64,000 bases of DNA from Arcicella sp034931005. Its GTDB lineage: Bacteria; Bacteroidota; Bacteroidia; Cytophagales; Spirosomataceae. The stretch lies in contig NZ_JAYGIN010000007.1 of assembly GCF_034931005.1 (NCBI RefSeq), forward strand, positions 124,001 to 188,000, given 5' to 3'. The notes below the pieces were generated by a model. The model ran no database searches and was not told the origin of the DNA. It saw only the letters and a list, made by a program, of their open reading frames with translations. The translations under genes were made by a program, and so were the position numbers. Shown piece by piece: positions 45,338-52,681 of the stretch (within the stretch, counting starts at the first letter, position 1; each line of letters begins with the position of its first letter).

Positions 45338-45345
45338 CAAATTTA
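45338..45345 (-). promoter_or_regulatory. -7 element for arfB
   Basis: The minus strand reads TAAATTTG, 39 nt upstream of the arfB start, with a T-rich -33 position 20 bp further up. Confidence 0.5.
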
Positions 45346-45554
45346 GATTGCTTCGTTGGACTTTAAAACTATCAATAGACATTTTAACTCAATACGAAGT
45401 AATTTAAAACAGACATTTGGGTGGATTTTATCGTCGATTTACCAAAATGATAAATTGAATGAAAAAAAAATCAAAAAAAATGAGTTTCTAATCTTTTGAA
45501 AATCAAAAACTTATAAATTATTTTCATTTTTTTTAATTTTTTCTTTCTAAAAGA

Positions 45555-45586
45555 CTTGCACAGCAATAAAAAACGCCCTAATTTTG
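45555..45586 (+). promoter_or_regulatory. promoter of tRNA-Thr
   Basis: CTTG (45555-45558), exactly 20 bp, TAATTTTG (45579-45586). Its spacing is identical to the promoter at 35236. Transcription would start near 45593, about 58 nt before the mature tRNA. The rest of the 351-bp gap 45300-45650 is AT-rich with nothing else recognised. Confidence 0.75.
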
Positions 45587-45650
45587 CATCACGAAAAACG
45601 AACAACGCTTCTGAAAAACGAAACAAAATGTAAGTTAATCGTTGAAAAAA

Positions 45651-45723
<73 letters not shown>

Positions 45724-45733
45724 CAAAAATTGA

Positions 45734-45768
45734 AAAAACCCTTCATACATGGCGTATGAAGGGTTTTT
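45734..45768 (+). terminator. terminator of tRNA-Thr (element-borne)
   Basis: AACCCTTCATAC pairs with GTATGAAGGGTT around ATGGC and is followed by T. Because the element begins in the tRNA 3' end, this terminator belongs to the element. Its centre ACATGGCGT is shared with the terminator at 54563-54589. Confidence 0.9.
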
Positions 45769-45909
45769 CGTTTTTAGATTTGGGGTACAAAAAAACTTTG
45801 TACCTCGAACTATTACTAAAGAACTTATTTCGTGGTGTAGTTTATTGGTTTATCTTAACGTCGATTCTACATTTTATAATAAAATTTTTCCGAAACTATA
45901 ATTCGCAAA

Positions 45910-45957
45910 GGTGTCTTAAAAGGTATCCGAAAAGGTGTCCTAAAAGGTATATTGCTA
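45910..45957 (+). repeat. 12-bp phased repeat array, left end, block 1
   Basis: Units at exact 12-bp spacing: GGTGTCTTAAAA, GGTATCCGAAAA, GGTGTCCTAAAA, then a partial GGTATATTGC. They fit the consensus GGnnnCnTnAAA also found at 46013 and 54454. Confidence 0.8.
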
Positions 45958-46012
45958 ATAGTGGCTATAATTTTTATGTAAGCGTTAAAGATAGTTTTAT
46001 AATCTACTTGTC

Positions 46013-46072
46013 GGACACTTGAAAGGGTACATTAGAGGGTATATGAAAGGGTACTTGACTGGCTACTTAAAA
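46013..46072 (+). repeat. 12-bp phased repeat array, left end, block 2
   Basis: Five units at exact 12-bp spacing: GGACACTTGAAA, GGGTACATTAGA, GGGTATATGAAA, GGGTACTTGACT, GGCTACTTAAAA. Two matching units lie at the right end of the element (54454-54477), pointing to a protein-binding role at the element ends. Confidence 0.85.
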
Positions 46073-46115
46073 ATAAACTTCAAAAGCATTTTATGATTTT
46101 GTAATGTTTCAGAAT

Positions 46116-46202
46116 TTTAGATTGCATTTAGGTTGCTTTTAGAATATATTTAGAAGATATTAGGTTTCGTTTTGGTTTATTTTAGGTTTCATTTAGCCTA
46201 TT
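46116..46202 (+). repeat. 11-bp phased TTTAG array
   Basis: TTTAG-type words start at 46116, 46127, 46138, 46149, about 46159, about 46170, 46181 and 46192, a period of 11 (once 10) bp, with surrounding bases resembling TTTAGGTTNNN. The phase is close to one helical turn. Confidence 0.7.
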
Positions 46203-46275
46203 TCATTATCTAATTCTTTTAATTTCAATTTTTTGACTTTAAACATTACTGAAGAATCGACTTTTTTCTAAATTA

Positions 46276-46333
46276 TTTCAGCGTTTTTCAACTCTTTTCA
46301 ACTTTATTTCACCCTTTTTTACAATTTATTTCA
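46276..46333 (+). repeat. 10-11-bp phased TTTCAAC array
   Basis: TTTCA starts at 46276, 46286, 46296, 46307 and 46329, with a TTTAC variant at 46318, in a T-rich tract ending 8 bp before the primase stop codon. The period is 10 then 11 bp. Confidence 0.65.
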
Positions 46334-46341
46334 ACTAATTT

Positions 46342-47205
46342 TTACGTTTTTTTACTCAAAAACTCATTAAAATCTTTGAATTTATCATAAATCTTAGACC
46401 TATCAACAAGATTAACCCCTTCCATTTTAAGTTTCTCGACTGCTTTAACGCCTTGTGAATCCCTATCCAAGAAAGTATGTAATGAGTCAGCCTTATTTAG
46501 CCGTTCTTTGGCTTGTGGTAACAATGACAAGGAATTAAGCACAATGACTGTATTTAATGGCTTAGTCGTGCCAAAAAACGCTAATGCTGATAGAAAATCA
46601 AAAAATCCTTCAAACAAATAAACACTTTTACTATTTGGTACTTCAAACGTTGTAATTGCTTTGGGAGTGGTACAACCTTTAAAATACTGGTTACGTAGTT
46701 CAAAACCTCCTTTGTCGTTTTTAAATCCTAATGAGTAGTATTGTTTTCCGTTGTTGTTGTAACGTATCTCATGGAGAAACTTAAAAGCTATGTGAAAAGG
46801 AATTTTTCTATTTTGGCAATACTCAATCAACGAATTAGCCTGTAAAGGTTTAACCGTCTCAATGGTTATCGTGTTATTATGATTAATTACTTCATTTCCG
46901 CAAAAAGAAAAGGAATTTTCGGTAATAGTTTTAATAAAGTCTTGCCCAAACTTTTCTAAGTGGTTGCAAGCGGATATAAAATCTAAACCTTCCAAATATT
47001 GAACTAAGCGGATAACGTCCCCTTTCTCATTACTCGAATAATCAAAGAAAACATTTTTGGAAGGATTGACAAAAAACGAAGGCGTTTTCTCTTGTGTCTT
47101 TGGAGAATAATAAACCAATTCTTTACCTACCGATTTGACAGGCTCTAAACCTAAATTTTGTAGATAATCAGTAATTGGATATTTCTTTAAATCTTGAATT
47201 TTCAT
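46342..47205 (-). CDS. TOPRIM primase-like protein with degenerate CHC2 domain
   Basis: The 287 residues start with a region aligned to the DnaG CHC2 zinc finger (YYSPKTQEKTPSFFVNP, FDYSSNEKGDVIRLVQYL), but the zinc ligands Cys-His-Cys-Cys are replaced. A TOPRIM domain follows (~residues 185-270): the Glu of VYLFEGFFDFLSAL, TVIVLNSLSLL and the DxD of FLDRDSQGVKAVEKL. Such proteins are plasmid/island primases. The start overlaps the upstream gene by 4 nt (translational coupling). Confidence 0.85.
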   Translation of the reverse strand: MKIQDLKKYPITDYLQNLGLEPVKSVGKELVYYSPKTQEKTPSFFVNPSKNVFFDYSSNEKGDVIRLVQYLEGLDFISACNHLEKFGQDFIKTITENSFSFCGNEVINHNNTITIETVKPLQANSLIEYCQNRKIPFHIAFKFLHEIRYNNNGKQYYSLGFKNDKGGFELRNQYFKGCTTPKAITTFEVPNSKSVYLFEGFFDFLSALAFFGTTKPLNTVIVLNSLSLLPQAKERLNKADSLHTFLDRDSQGVKAVEKLKMEGVNLVDRSKIYDKFKDFNEFLSKKT

Positions 47206-47519
47206 TTTTCTTTTTGCGGAATATTCTCTTTTACTTGTTTAGTAAACCATTCATTAGCCTTTAAAAATTGTTCCATTGCAATATCATAAATTTTGCCTTC
47301 GCCCAATGGTTCGCATATTTTAAAGCATTTATCCATTAATCCGTCTAATCTGATAGCTTCTTTTTCTGAGAAACACGGTTTTTTTGTTTCTAAATTTATG
47401 TAGTTAGTAAATGAATCTTCAGGGTGAAAAGCTAAACTTGCATGATTCAAAGCCTTGAAAAAGAGTCTAACACCCTTTAAACTGTTTATTTCCTTTGTTG
47501 ATATGATTAGTTGTTTCAT
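47202..47519 (-). CDS. small element protein, unknown function
   Basis: The 105-residue protein (MKQLIISTKEINSLKGVRLF) has no recognised motif. It is mostly helical with an acidic/lysine-rich C-terminus. Its stop overlaps the primase start, so it is in the replication operon, directly downstream of the iteron-like tract at 47602-47915; binding to that tract would be a natural guess. Confidence 0.7.
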   Translation of the reverse strand: MKQLIISTKEINSLKGVRLFFKALNHASLAFHPEDSFTNYINLETKKPCFSEKEAIRLDGLMDKCFKICEPLGEGKIYDIAMEQFLKANEWFTKQVKENIPQKEK

Positions 47520-47601
47520 TTGCTTATTATTTTATTTTGCTTTTAGGAAATAATTATATTTTAAATACTTTTTGTTGTTGAAAACTTTTGAAAAATCGTT
47601 T

Positions 47602-47915
47602 TCATCTTACTTAGTTACTCGAAAGGTATTTAACTGTCTAATAGTCAATTAGTTAAATATTTAATTTTCGAGTAAGATACTTTGCTTTAATCTTACTCGT
47701 TCTTACTCGAGATTGTCTATATTTGCCATTTTTTCGAGTAAGACAACATACAAGACAATTAGTATCTTACTCGAAATACCTTTTACAATGTACTCATTAT
47801 TAATACTTTATAAATAATTCGAGTAAGATTAGAAAAAGTATCTTACTCGAATTTTAGACGTTTAACTAACTGATTATTAATATATTATATAATTTCGAGT
47901 AACTAAGTAAGATGA
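47602..47915. repeat. iteron-like tract bracketed by a 23-bp inverted repeat (candidate origin)
   Basis: The arms 47602-47624 and 47893-47915 are perfect inverted copies. Between them lie seven sites of about 10-12 bp related to TCGAGTAAGAT: plus orientation at 47668, 47734 and 47819; minus at 47690, 47701, 47764 and 47840. Each arm holds a split version (TTACTCGAA with ATCTTAC separated by TTAG). The right arm covers the stop codon of the VirE gene. Intervening DNA is very AT-rich. Location between a helicase and a primase gene supports an origin, but binding by a regulator is also possible. Confidence 0.8.
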
Positions 47916-49168
47916 TTTACCAAAACTTTTACAGAATAGCCTTTTTTTGAATAACCCAACTCATTATCATATTTTCTCGATTCTTGGAAATTTAATACTT
48001 TTAGTGCTTTGCCTAATTGAATATTATTAATCTGAATGTTGGTAAATCGTTTGAGTTTCTCTAAGATTTCAGTAGTTGTTAAAAACTCAGAATTATCTTT
48101 ATTTTCCTCAGAGGGTTTAAAATTTTTCTGTATTAATTCCATTTCCGTACTGATACGCATAAATCGCTGATTTATCTTTTCTTGCATCTGTATATCTGCT
48201 TTACTCATCACATAGTCAAAGTTTCCACTCATTAGTAAATGGTAGGCTTGCGACCATACCAAATCTATATTTATGTTTGCTTGATAACCATTCTCTTTTC
48301 CGTTATCATGGTTAATATCTTTCACCACAAAAGGCAACCATCTAACGTTTCCTGTTTCATCGGTTAAGAACTCGTATTGGTTGGTACTTGCCACGAAGTT
48401 TGCACGTCTATAATGAGTTGTTTCGCTCTTAGCAAACAAGCCTCTAAACTTCACTACTGATTCTGTTAAAATGGTTTTGAAATCATTGTTTAGTTCCTTT
48501 TTTTCAAAACTTGCCAATTCGTCTAAATTGATAATGAAGTTTTGACAAAGTGATATTTTGCCGTCTTTATTCCCTCCAAAATCAAAACCTTTTTTGTAAT
48601 ATTTTTTCAATTTAGGAGGTAAAAGAAACTCTAAAAAGGAGGTTTTCCCATCGTTTTGTTTTCCTACTAATGTTAGACATTGTTTATTGAAAGGTATTGC
48701 TAAAATCCCTTGTGCTACCATTCTAACAAGATGCTTTTTAAACATTGTTTCCCACCAAATCTTGTCTTCTACTACCACGTACTCAGATAGTTTTTGAATG
48801 TAGTCAGGTTGAGAATTATCCCATTTTGGCAAGCTTTCAAAATACTCTTTAATTGGGTCGTATTTTCTGACTTTATTTGAAATAATTACAGGTAAAATTT
48901 GATTAAATTTATTATACCCTGCATTGAAAAGTTCATAAATTATTGTGTCTTCATTAAATAATTCATATTCCTTTTGCCCTTTGATTCTTCCATCTAATTC
49001 ATTAGAAACTGTATTGAGTCTTAGGTCGTATTTATCAAAAATATACTTTTCAATTTTCATAATTAAAGGAACATTTCCTTTTACTATCTCTTTTTTAACT
49101 GCTTGATTATCAGTATTATTTAAAGTAATTGCTTTGTTTTCTTGCTTATTTATTGTATTTTTGTTCAT
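47903..49168 (-). CDS. VirE-family (virulence-associated E) helicase-like protein
   Basis: The 421 residues contain the VirE domain of mobile-element replication proteins: YFESLPKWDNSQPDYIQKL, Walker A VGKQNDGKTSFLEF (~residue 168), Walker B-like NFIINLDELASF, the Lys/Arg segments KFRGLFAKSETTHYRRANFVAST and GNVRWLPF. These match the SF3-like helicase core of phage/plasmid proteins. No primase domain precedes it, so the separate primase at 46342 would complement it. Confidence 0.88.
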   Translation of the reverse strand: MNKNTINKQENKAITLNNTDNQAVKKEIVKGNVPLIMKIEKYIFDKYDLRLNTVSNELDGRIKGQKEYELFNEDTIIYELFNAGYNKFNQILPVIISNKVRKYDPIKEYFESLPKWDNSQPDYIQKLSEYVVVEDKIWWETMFKKHLVRMVAQGILAIPFNKQCLTLVGKQNDGKTSFLEFLLPPKLKKYYKKGFDFGGNKDGKISLCQNFIINLDELASFEKKELNNDFKTILTESVVKFRGLFAKSETTHYRRANFVASTNQYEFLTDETGNVRWLPFVVKDINHDNGKENGYQANINIDLVWSQAYHLLMSGNFDYVMSKADIQMQEKINQRFMRISTEMELIQKNFKPSEENKDNSEFLTTTEILEKLKRFTNIQINNIQLGKALKVLNFQESRKYDNELGYSKKGYSVKVLVNHLT

Positions 49169-49197
49169 CTTATTACCGATTAAAAATTATTGATTTG

Positions 49198-49226
49198 TCC
49201 CCTTGTTTCTGAGAAAAGCAAGGGGA
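49198..49226. terminator. hairpin between integrase and helicase genes
   Basis: TCCCCTTG pairs with CAAGGGGA across 13 nt, with a T run only on the plus strand, antisense to both flanking genes. It is downstream of the integrase. Confidence 0.45.
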
Positions 49227-49235
49227 TTTTTATTG

Positions 49236-50456
49236 TTATTTATTAAAGAATTGAGAAAATGAATCAATGATAGGTTTCTCATTGATTTTGCCGTAATGGT
49301 TTAGCGTGGTGCTAATATTTGAGTGTCCTAAAACTCTTTGAACGATTGCAACGGGTACGCCTTCGTCTATTAACCAAGTAGCACAAGTTTTACGTGATAT
49401 ATGGAATGTTGGAAGGATAGATAAATCTGCAATTTCAGCAAGTTCTTTTAAGGTGCGGTTCATACATTGATTTGTAGGAACACAAAAAAGTTTATCTTGA
49501 TTTTCTACAAAATGATACTTTTCAATGAGTTGTAATGGTTTTTCAAGTAGTGGAATGATAGATAATACCGTAGTTTTGAGTCGTGGAATTTCAAGATATT
49601 TTACTCCATTAATATCTGTTTTGATATGTTGGAATGATACATTTTTTAAATCCATATAACTAAGTCCTGTATAACAAGAAAATAGAAATAAGTCTCTTAC
49701 TCTTTCATAGGTGCTATTTTTGGATAGTTTCAAATTCTCAAATTTGCTAATATCCTCTTTTGTCAGATACTTAATTTCTACCTTTTCATGTTTGGGTTTA
49801 AAGTTTAAAAATGGATTTTTTAAAATCCAATCATTACCGATAGCAAAATCATAAAAGCGTTTCATCCATTGTACGTGCATGGTTGCGTGGTTGTGTCCTG
49901 CCTGTCTATGATGTTTCATAAACTTGATAATTTCGTTATCGTGGATAGGTTTTATTTCTGTTAAGTCTATTCCCTCACGTTTGAAAAAATCCTTTGCAAA
50001 TTGCTTTAAATGGTTTCCATAACGTTGATTTTTCACTTTGGTAATTTCAGAAAATTCGTTTCCTGCATCGAGGTAAATTGCTTTGATATATTTATCAATG
50101 GCATCAAATAGTTTTGGTGTTTCTTCAAAAATAGAATCTCCAAATATTGTTGATGCAATGCGTTGTAAATCAATAGTTTGTCCCTTTTCACGGAGTTTCA
50201 TATATGATTTGTATAGGTTATTTTCATAACTTTTCAATAGAGTAATAATCTCATTATTACCTTTAATTTTACCGTTTTTAAATTCTGATGGTGAGCATTT
50301 GATTTCGGTAAATTTATCTACTTTTTCTCCCTTGTATGATAGCCTTAGATAAAGAGAAATGGTTGTGTTGTTTGGTCTTCCACGAAGCGATACGCTAAAC
50401 GAAGAAGCCTTTTGCTTTTCCGTTTGAATAGAAGTTTGTATTTTTGAATTTAGCAT
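49236..50456 (-). CDS. tyrosine-type site-specific integrase (IntDOT-like)
   Basis: The 406-residue recombinase catalyses integration of the element at tRNA-Thr. An N-terminal arm-binding-like region (SLRGRPNNTTISLYLRLSYKG) precedes the SAM-like core-binding domain (~105-210) and the catalytic domain. The catalytic His-x-x-Arg is in FHISRKTCA, the second His in LGHSN and the nucleophile Tyr in LNHYGKI. The first catalytic Arg position (TGLSYMDL) is Ser, as in CTnDOT IntDOT. The gene is oriented away from the tRNA. Confidence 0.94.
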   Translation of the reverse strand: MLNSKIQTSIQTEKQKASSFSVSLRGRPNNTTISLYLRLSYKGEKVDKFTEIKCSPSEFKNGKIKGNNEIITLLKSYENNLYKSYMKLREKGQTIDLQRIASTIFGDSIFEETPKLFDAIDKYIKAIYLDAGNEFSEITKVKNQRYGNHLKQFAKDFFKREGIDLTEIKPIHDNEIIKFMKHHRQAGHNHATMHVQWMKRFYDFAIGNDWILKNPFLNFKPKHEKVEIKYLTKEDISKFENLKLSKNSTYERVRDLFLFSCYTGLSYMDLKNVSFQHIKTDINGVKYLEIPRLKTTVLSIIPLLEKPLQLIEKYHFVENQDKLFCVPTNQCMNRTLKELAEIADLSILPTFHISRKTCATWLIDEGVPVAIVQRVLGHSNISTTLNHYGKINEKPIIDSFSQFFNK

Positions 50457-50483
50457 TTTAGCGAATGTTTAGAGAATCATTAG

Positions 50484-50512
50484 AGCCGTATCTACTCCCA
50501 ATAGATACGGCT
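50484..50512. terminator. hairpin upstream of the integrase start
   Basis: AGCCGTATCTA pairs with TAGATACGGCT around 7 nt, followed on the plus strand by ATTTTTAT. It is between the small HTH gene and the integrase; the T run points against integrase transcription. Confidence 0.5.
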
Positions 50513-50548
50513 ATTTTTATGACTCAAGTTTGAAAATATTAAGTGCTA

Positions 50549-50761
50549 CTACATTAATTCTGTAAATGGTACTTTCAGCATTTTAGAGAGGTTATTTGTT
50601 TCTTCAGTTAGTGGTTTTTTTGTACCTCTCACTAATTGCCAAAACCGTTTCTTGTTAATGCCTACTGATTCATAAAATCGTCTTGACGGCTTAAATAGTA
50701 GCATTGTGTTAAGTTCATAGTCTTGAATATGAATTTCTAAGGGTGTTTTTTGTGTTTCCAT
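50549..50761 (-). CDS. small HTH protein (Cro/excisionase candidate)
   Basis: 70 residues with a helix-turn-helix-like core (RRFYESVGINKKRFWQLVRG followed by TEETNNLSKMLKVPFTEL). It is upstream of the integrase on the same strand and divergent from the XRE gene. Size and place fit a Cro-like or directionality factor; this is inferred only. Confidence 0.65.
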   Translation of the reverse strand: METQKTPLEIHIQDYELNTMLLFKPSRRFYESVGINKKRFWQLVRGTKKPLTEETNNLSKMLKVPFTELM

Positions 50762-50767
50762 GTTGAA

Positions 50768-50870
50768 ATCTAAATTTTAGTTTAAAATGTATAATTATTC
50801 ATTAATTAGATTATCGAAATTATGTATATTATTTTAAATATCAAAATTTTGATTTATCTAAATTTTAGAT
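50768..50870. promoter_or_regulatory. paired operator-like sites of the divergent switch region
   Basis: The 13-mer ATCTAAATTTTAG occurs at 50768-50780 and again at 50856-50868, where it is part of the 15-bp palindrome ATCTAAATTTTAGAT (50856-50870). Sites flank the two divergent starts (50761 and 50924) as expected of a repressor operator. Confidence 0.6.
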
Positions 50871-50901
50871 TTCATTCTTAAAATGAAATAAATTAAATTT
50901 G
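50870..50901 (+). promoter_or_regulatory. promoter of the XRE regulator
   Basis: TTTC (50870-50873), 20 bp, TAAATTTG (50894-50901), giving a start about 15 nt before ATG 50924. The -33 box touches the operator palindrome, so a bound repressor would block it. Confidence 0.6.
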
Positions 50902-50923
50902 TATTAAACAAATAATCTAAAAA

Positions 50924-51418
50924 ATGAATACAGTATATTCTAAGATTAAAGCGATAAGAATAGAAAAAAAGCTAAGTCAACAGGAAGTAGGAAAGTTGAT
51001 TGGTACAAATCAAAGTAACTATAATAGAATTGAGTCGGGATTAACTCAGCTAACCATTGAAAGAATGGAGCAAATAGCGAAGGCATTTGGAATGACTGTA
51101 AGTGAGTTAATGAATTATGAAGGTGGTGAGATTGGACATAGTGAGATTGAGGAGTATATAAAAACAATTAAGACATTAGAAAAGAAAAATCAATCTCTTC
51201 AAGAACAAATAGATTCAGAATCAGAGGAAGATTCATATCATTGGGCAAAGCAGAGAGATGAAATAGAAAGATTAAAAACAGAAATAAAAACGTTGAAAAA
51301 TATCATTAAAGAGAAGGACGATAGATTGAAAGAGAAGGACGATAGATTGAAAGATAAAGACTTAGTCATTGATACATTTAAAATGCTTATGAACTCGAAA
51401 GGGAATGGCAATAATTAA
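50924..51418 (+). CDS. XRE-family regulator with coiled-coil tail
   Basis: Residues 1-62 form a lambda-repressor-type HTH (KAIRIEKKLSQQEVGKLIG, NQSNYNRIESGLTQLTIERM). Residues ~80-160 are a Lys/Glu/Leu coiled coil, containing a 7-residue tandem repeat (LKEKDDR LKEKDDR LKDKD) encoded by a 21-bp DNA repeat at about 51310-51350. It lies directly upstream of the methylase gene, so it may be both the element switch and a control protein of the restriction system. Confidence 0.85.
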   Translation: MNTVYSKIKAIRIEKKLSQQEVGKLIGTNQSNYNRIESGLTQLTIERMEQIAKAFGMTVSELMNYEGGEIGHSEIEEYIKTIKTLEKKNQSLQEQIDSESEEDSYHWAKQRDEIERLKTEIKTLKNIIKEKDDRLKEKDDRLKDKDLVIDTFKMLMNSKGNGNN

Positions 51419-51442
51419 ACAGAATTAACAATATTGCATACT

Positions 51443-52681
51443 ATGAGCAAAAAATATTCAGAGATAAAAGATAAATTAAAAATTGAGGTAACTAATAAGA
51501 CGATTGAAAACGACTTAGCATATTTAACCCATTTTTTCCAAAATCATAAGAACGGAGTTTCACGATTTTTTAGACCAAAAGCGACAAGCTATCTAACTGA
51601 CTTACACAATATTTTAAAAATACCTGAACAAGCAGATTTTAAAGATTACTTACCAATCCAATGGGATATTCCATTTCCTCCCCAAATCAAGCCTAAATTT
51701 AAGTTTATTGATTTATTTGCAGGTATTGGAGGTATAAGACTTGCATTTCAAAATCTTGGCGGTAAGTGTGTTTTTACAAGTGAATGGGATACATACTCAA
51801 AGAAAACTTATGAAGCTAATTTTGGCGAAGTTCCATTTGGAGATATAACCAAAATTTCAGAAAAAGATATTCCTGACCATGATATTTTACTTGGAGGTTT
51901 TCCATGTCAGCCGTTTTCTATTGCAGGTGTTTCAAAGAAAAATTCTTTAGGTAGGGTTCATGGATTTTTAGATGAAACACAAGGGACACTTTTCTTTGAT
52001 GTTGCAAGAATTATTGGACATAAAATGCCGTCAGCTTTTTTGTTAGAAAATGTCAAAAATCTTGTTTCACACGATAAAGGAAAAACCTTTAAAGTGATTA
52101 AAGAAACTTTAAAAGAATTAGGTTATACTGTTCATGCTAAGGTGTTAGATGGTAAGCATTTTGTTCCACAACATCGGGAGCGTATAATTATTGTAGGGTT
52201 TAAAAAATCAATATTCAAAGAGCAAGAAGCTTTTGTTTTTCCTGATATGAGTGAGACAAAGTTTGCAATTAGGGATATTTTAGAAAGTGAGGTTGACCCT
52301 AAATATACACTTTCAGATAAATTATGGAATTACTTACAAGGATATGCAAAAAAGCATAAAGAAAAAGGAAATGGCTTTGGCTTTGGAATGACTGATTTAG
52401 ATGGTGTTTCGAGAACAATGAGTGCGAGATATTATAAAGATGGTGCTGAAATTCTGATACCACAAGAAGACAAAAACCCAAGACGTTTAACTCCAAGAGA
52501 ATGTGCAAGGTTACAAGGGTTTCCCGACTCTTTTATTATTCCTGTATCAGATAATCAAGCATATAAGCAATTTGGAAATTCAGTTGTAACACCTCTAATA
52601 CAAGCAGTTGGCGAAAATATTGTAAAGGAAATCCTAAAAATCAATGAATCTAAAAAATCTAAAATCTCTATTCATAAATAA
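51443..52681 (+). CDS. Dcm/EcoRII-like DNA cytosine-5 methyltransferase
   Basis: It protects the host DNA of the restriction system. ATG 51443 gives 412 residues. An N-terminal Dcm-like segment is followed by motif I FKFIDLFAGIGGIRLAF, catalytic Cys155 in GFPCQPFSIAGV and FLLENVKNL (motif VI). The ERIIIVGF block (motif VIII) and C-terminal GNSVVTPLI (motif X) follow. The stretch after PCQPFS (SKKNSLGRVHGF, ETQGTLFFDVARII) is close to E. coli Dcm, so CCWGG is the predicted target. The next gene overlaps it by 38 bp. Confidence 0.93.
   Translation: MSKKYSEIKDKLKIEVTNKTIENDLAYLTHFFQNHKNGVSRFFRPKATSYLTDLHNILKIPEQADFKDYLPIQWDIPFPPQIKPKFKFIDLFAGIGGIRLAFQNLGGKCVFTSEWDTYSKKTYEANFGEVPFGDITKISEKDIPDHDILLGGFPCQPFSIAGVSKKNSLGRVHGFLDETQGTLFFDVARIIGHKMPSAFLLENVKNLVSHDKGKTFKVIKETLKELGYTVHAKVLDGKHFVPQHRERIIIVGFKKSIFKEQEAFVFPDMSETKFAIRDILESEVDPKYTLSDKLWNYLQGYAKKHKEKGNGFGFGMTDLDGVSRTMSARYYKDGAEILIPQEDKNPRRLTPRECARLQGFPDSFIIPVSDNQAYKQFGNSVVTPLIQAVGENIVKEILKINESKKSKISIHK

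Noticed and set aside
45756..46022. An 88-codon open frame just after tRNA-Thr
   Set aside because: It begins in the terminator and runs through the 12-bp repeat array, whose period of 12 keeps the frame open; composition and content do not look coding.
47602..47915. CRISPR array
   Set aside because: Repeats are only ~10-12 bp, alternate in orientation and have irregular spacing; no cas genes are nearby.
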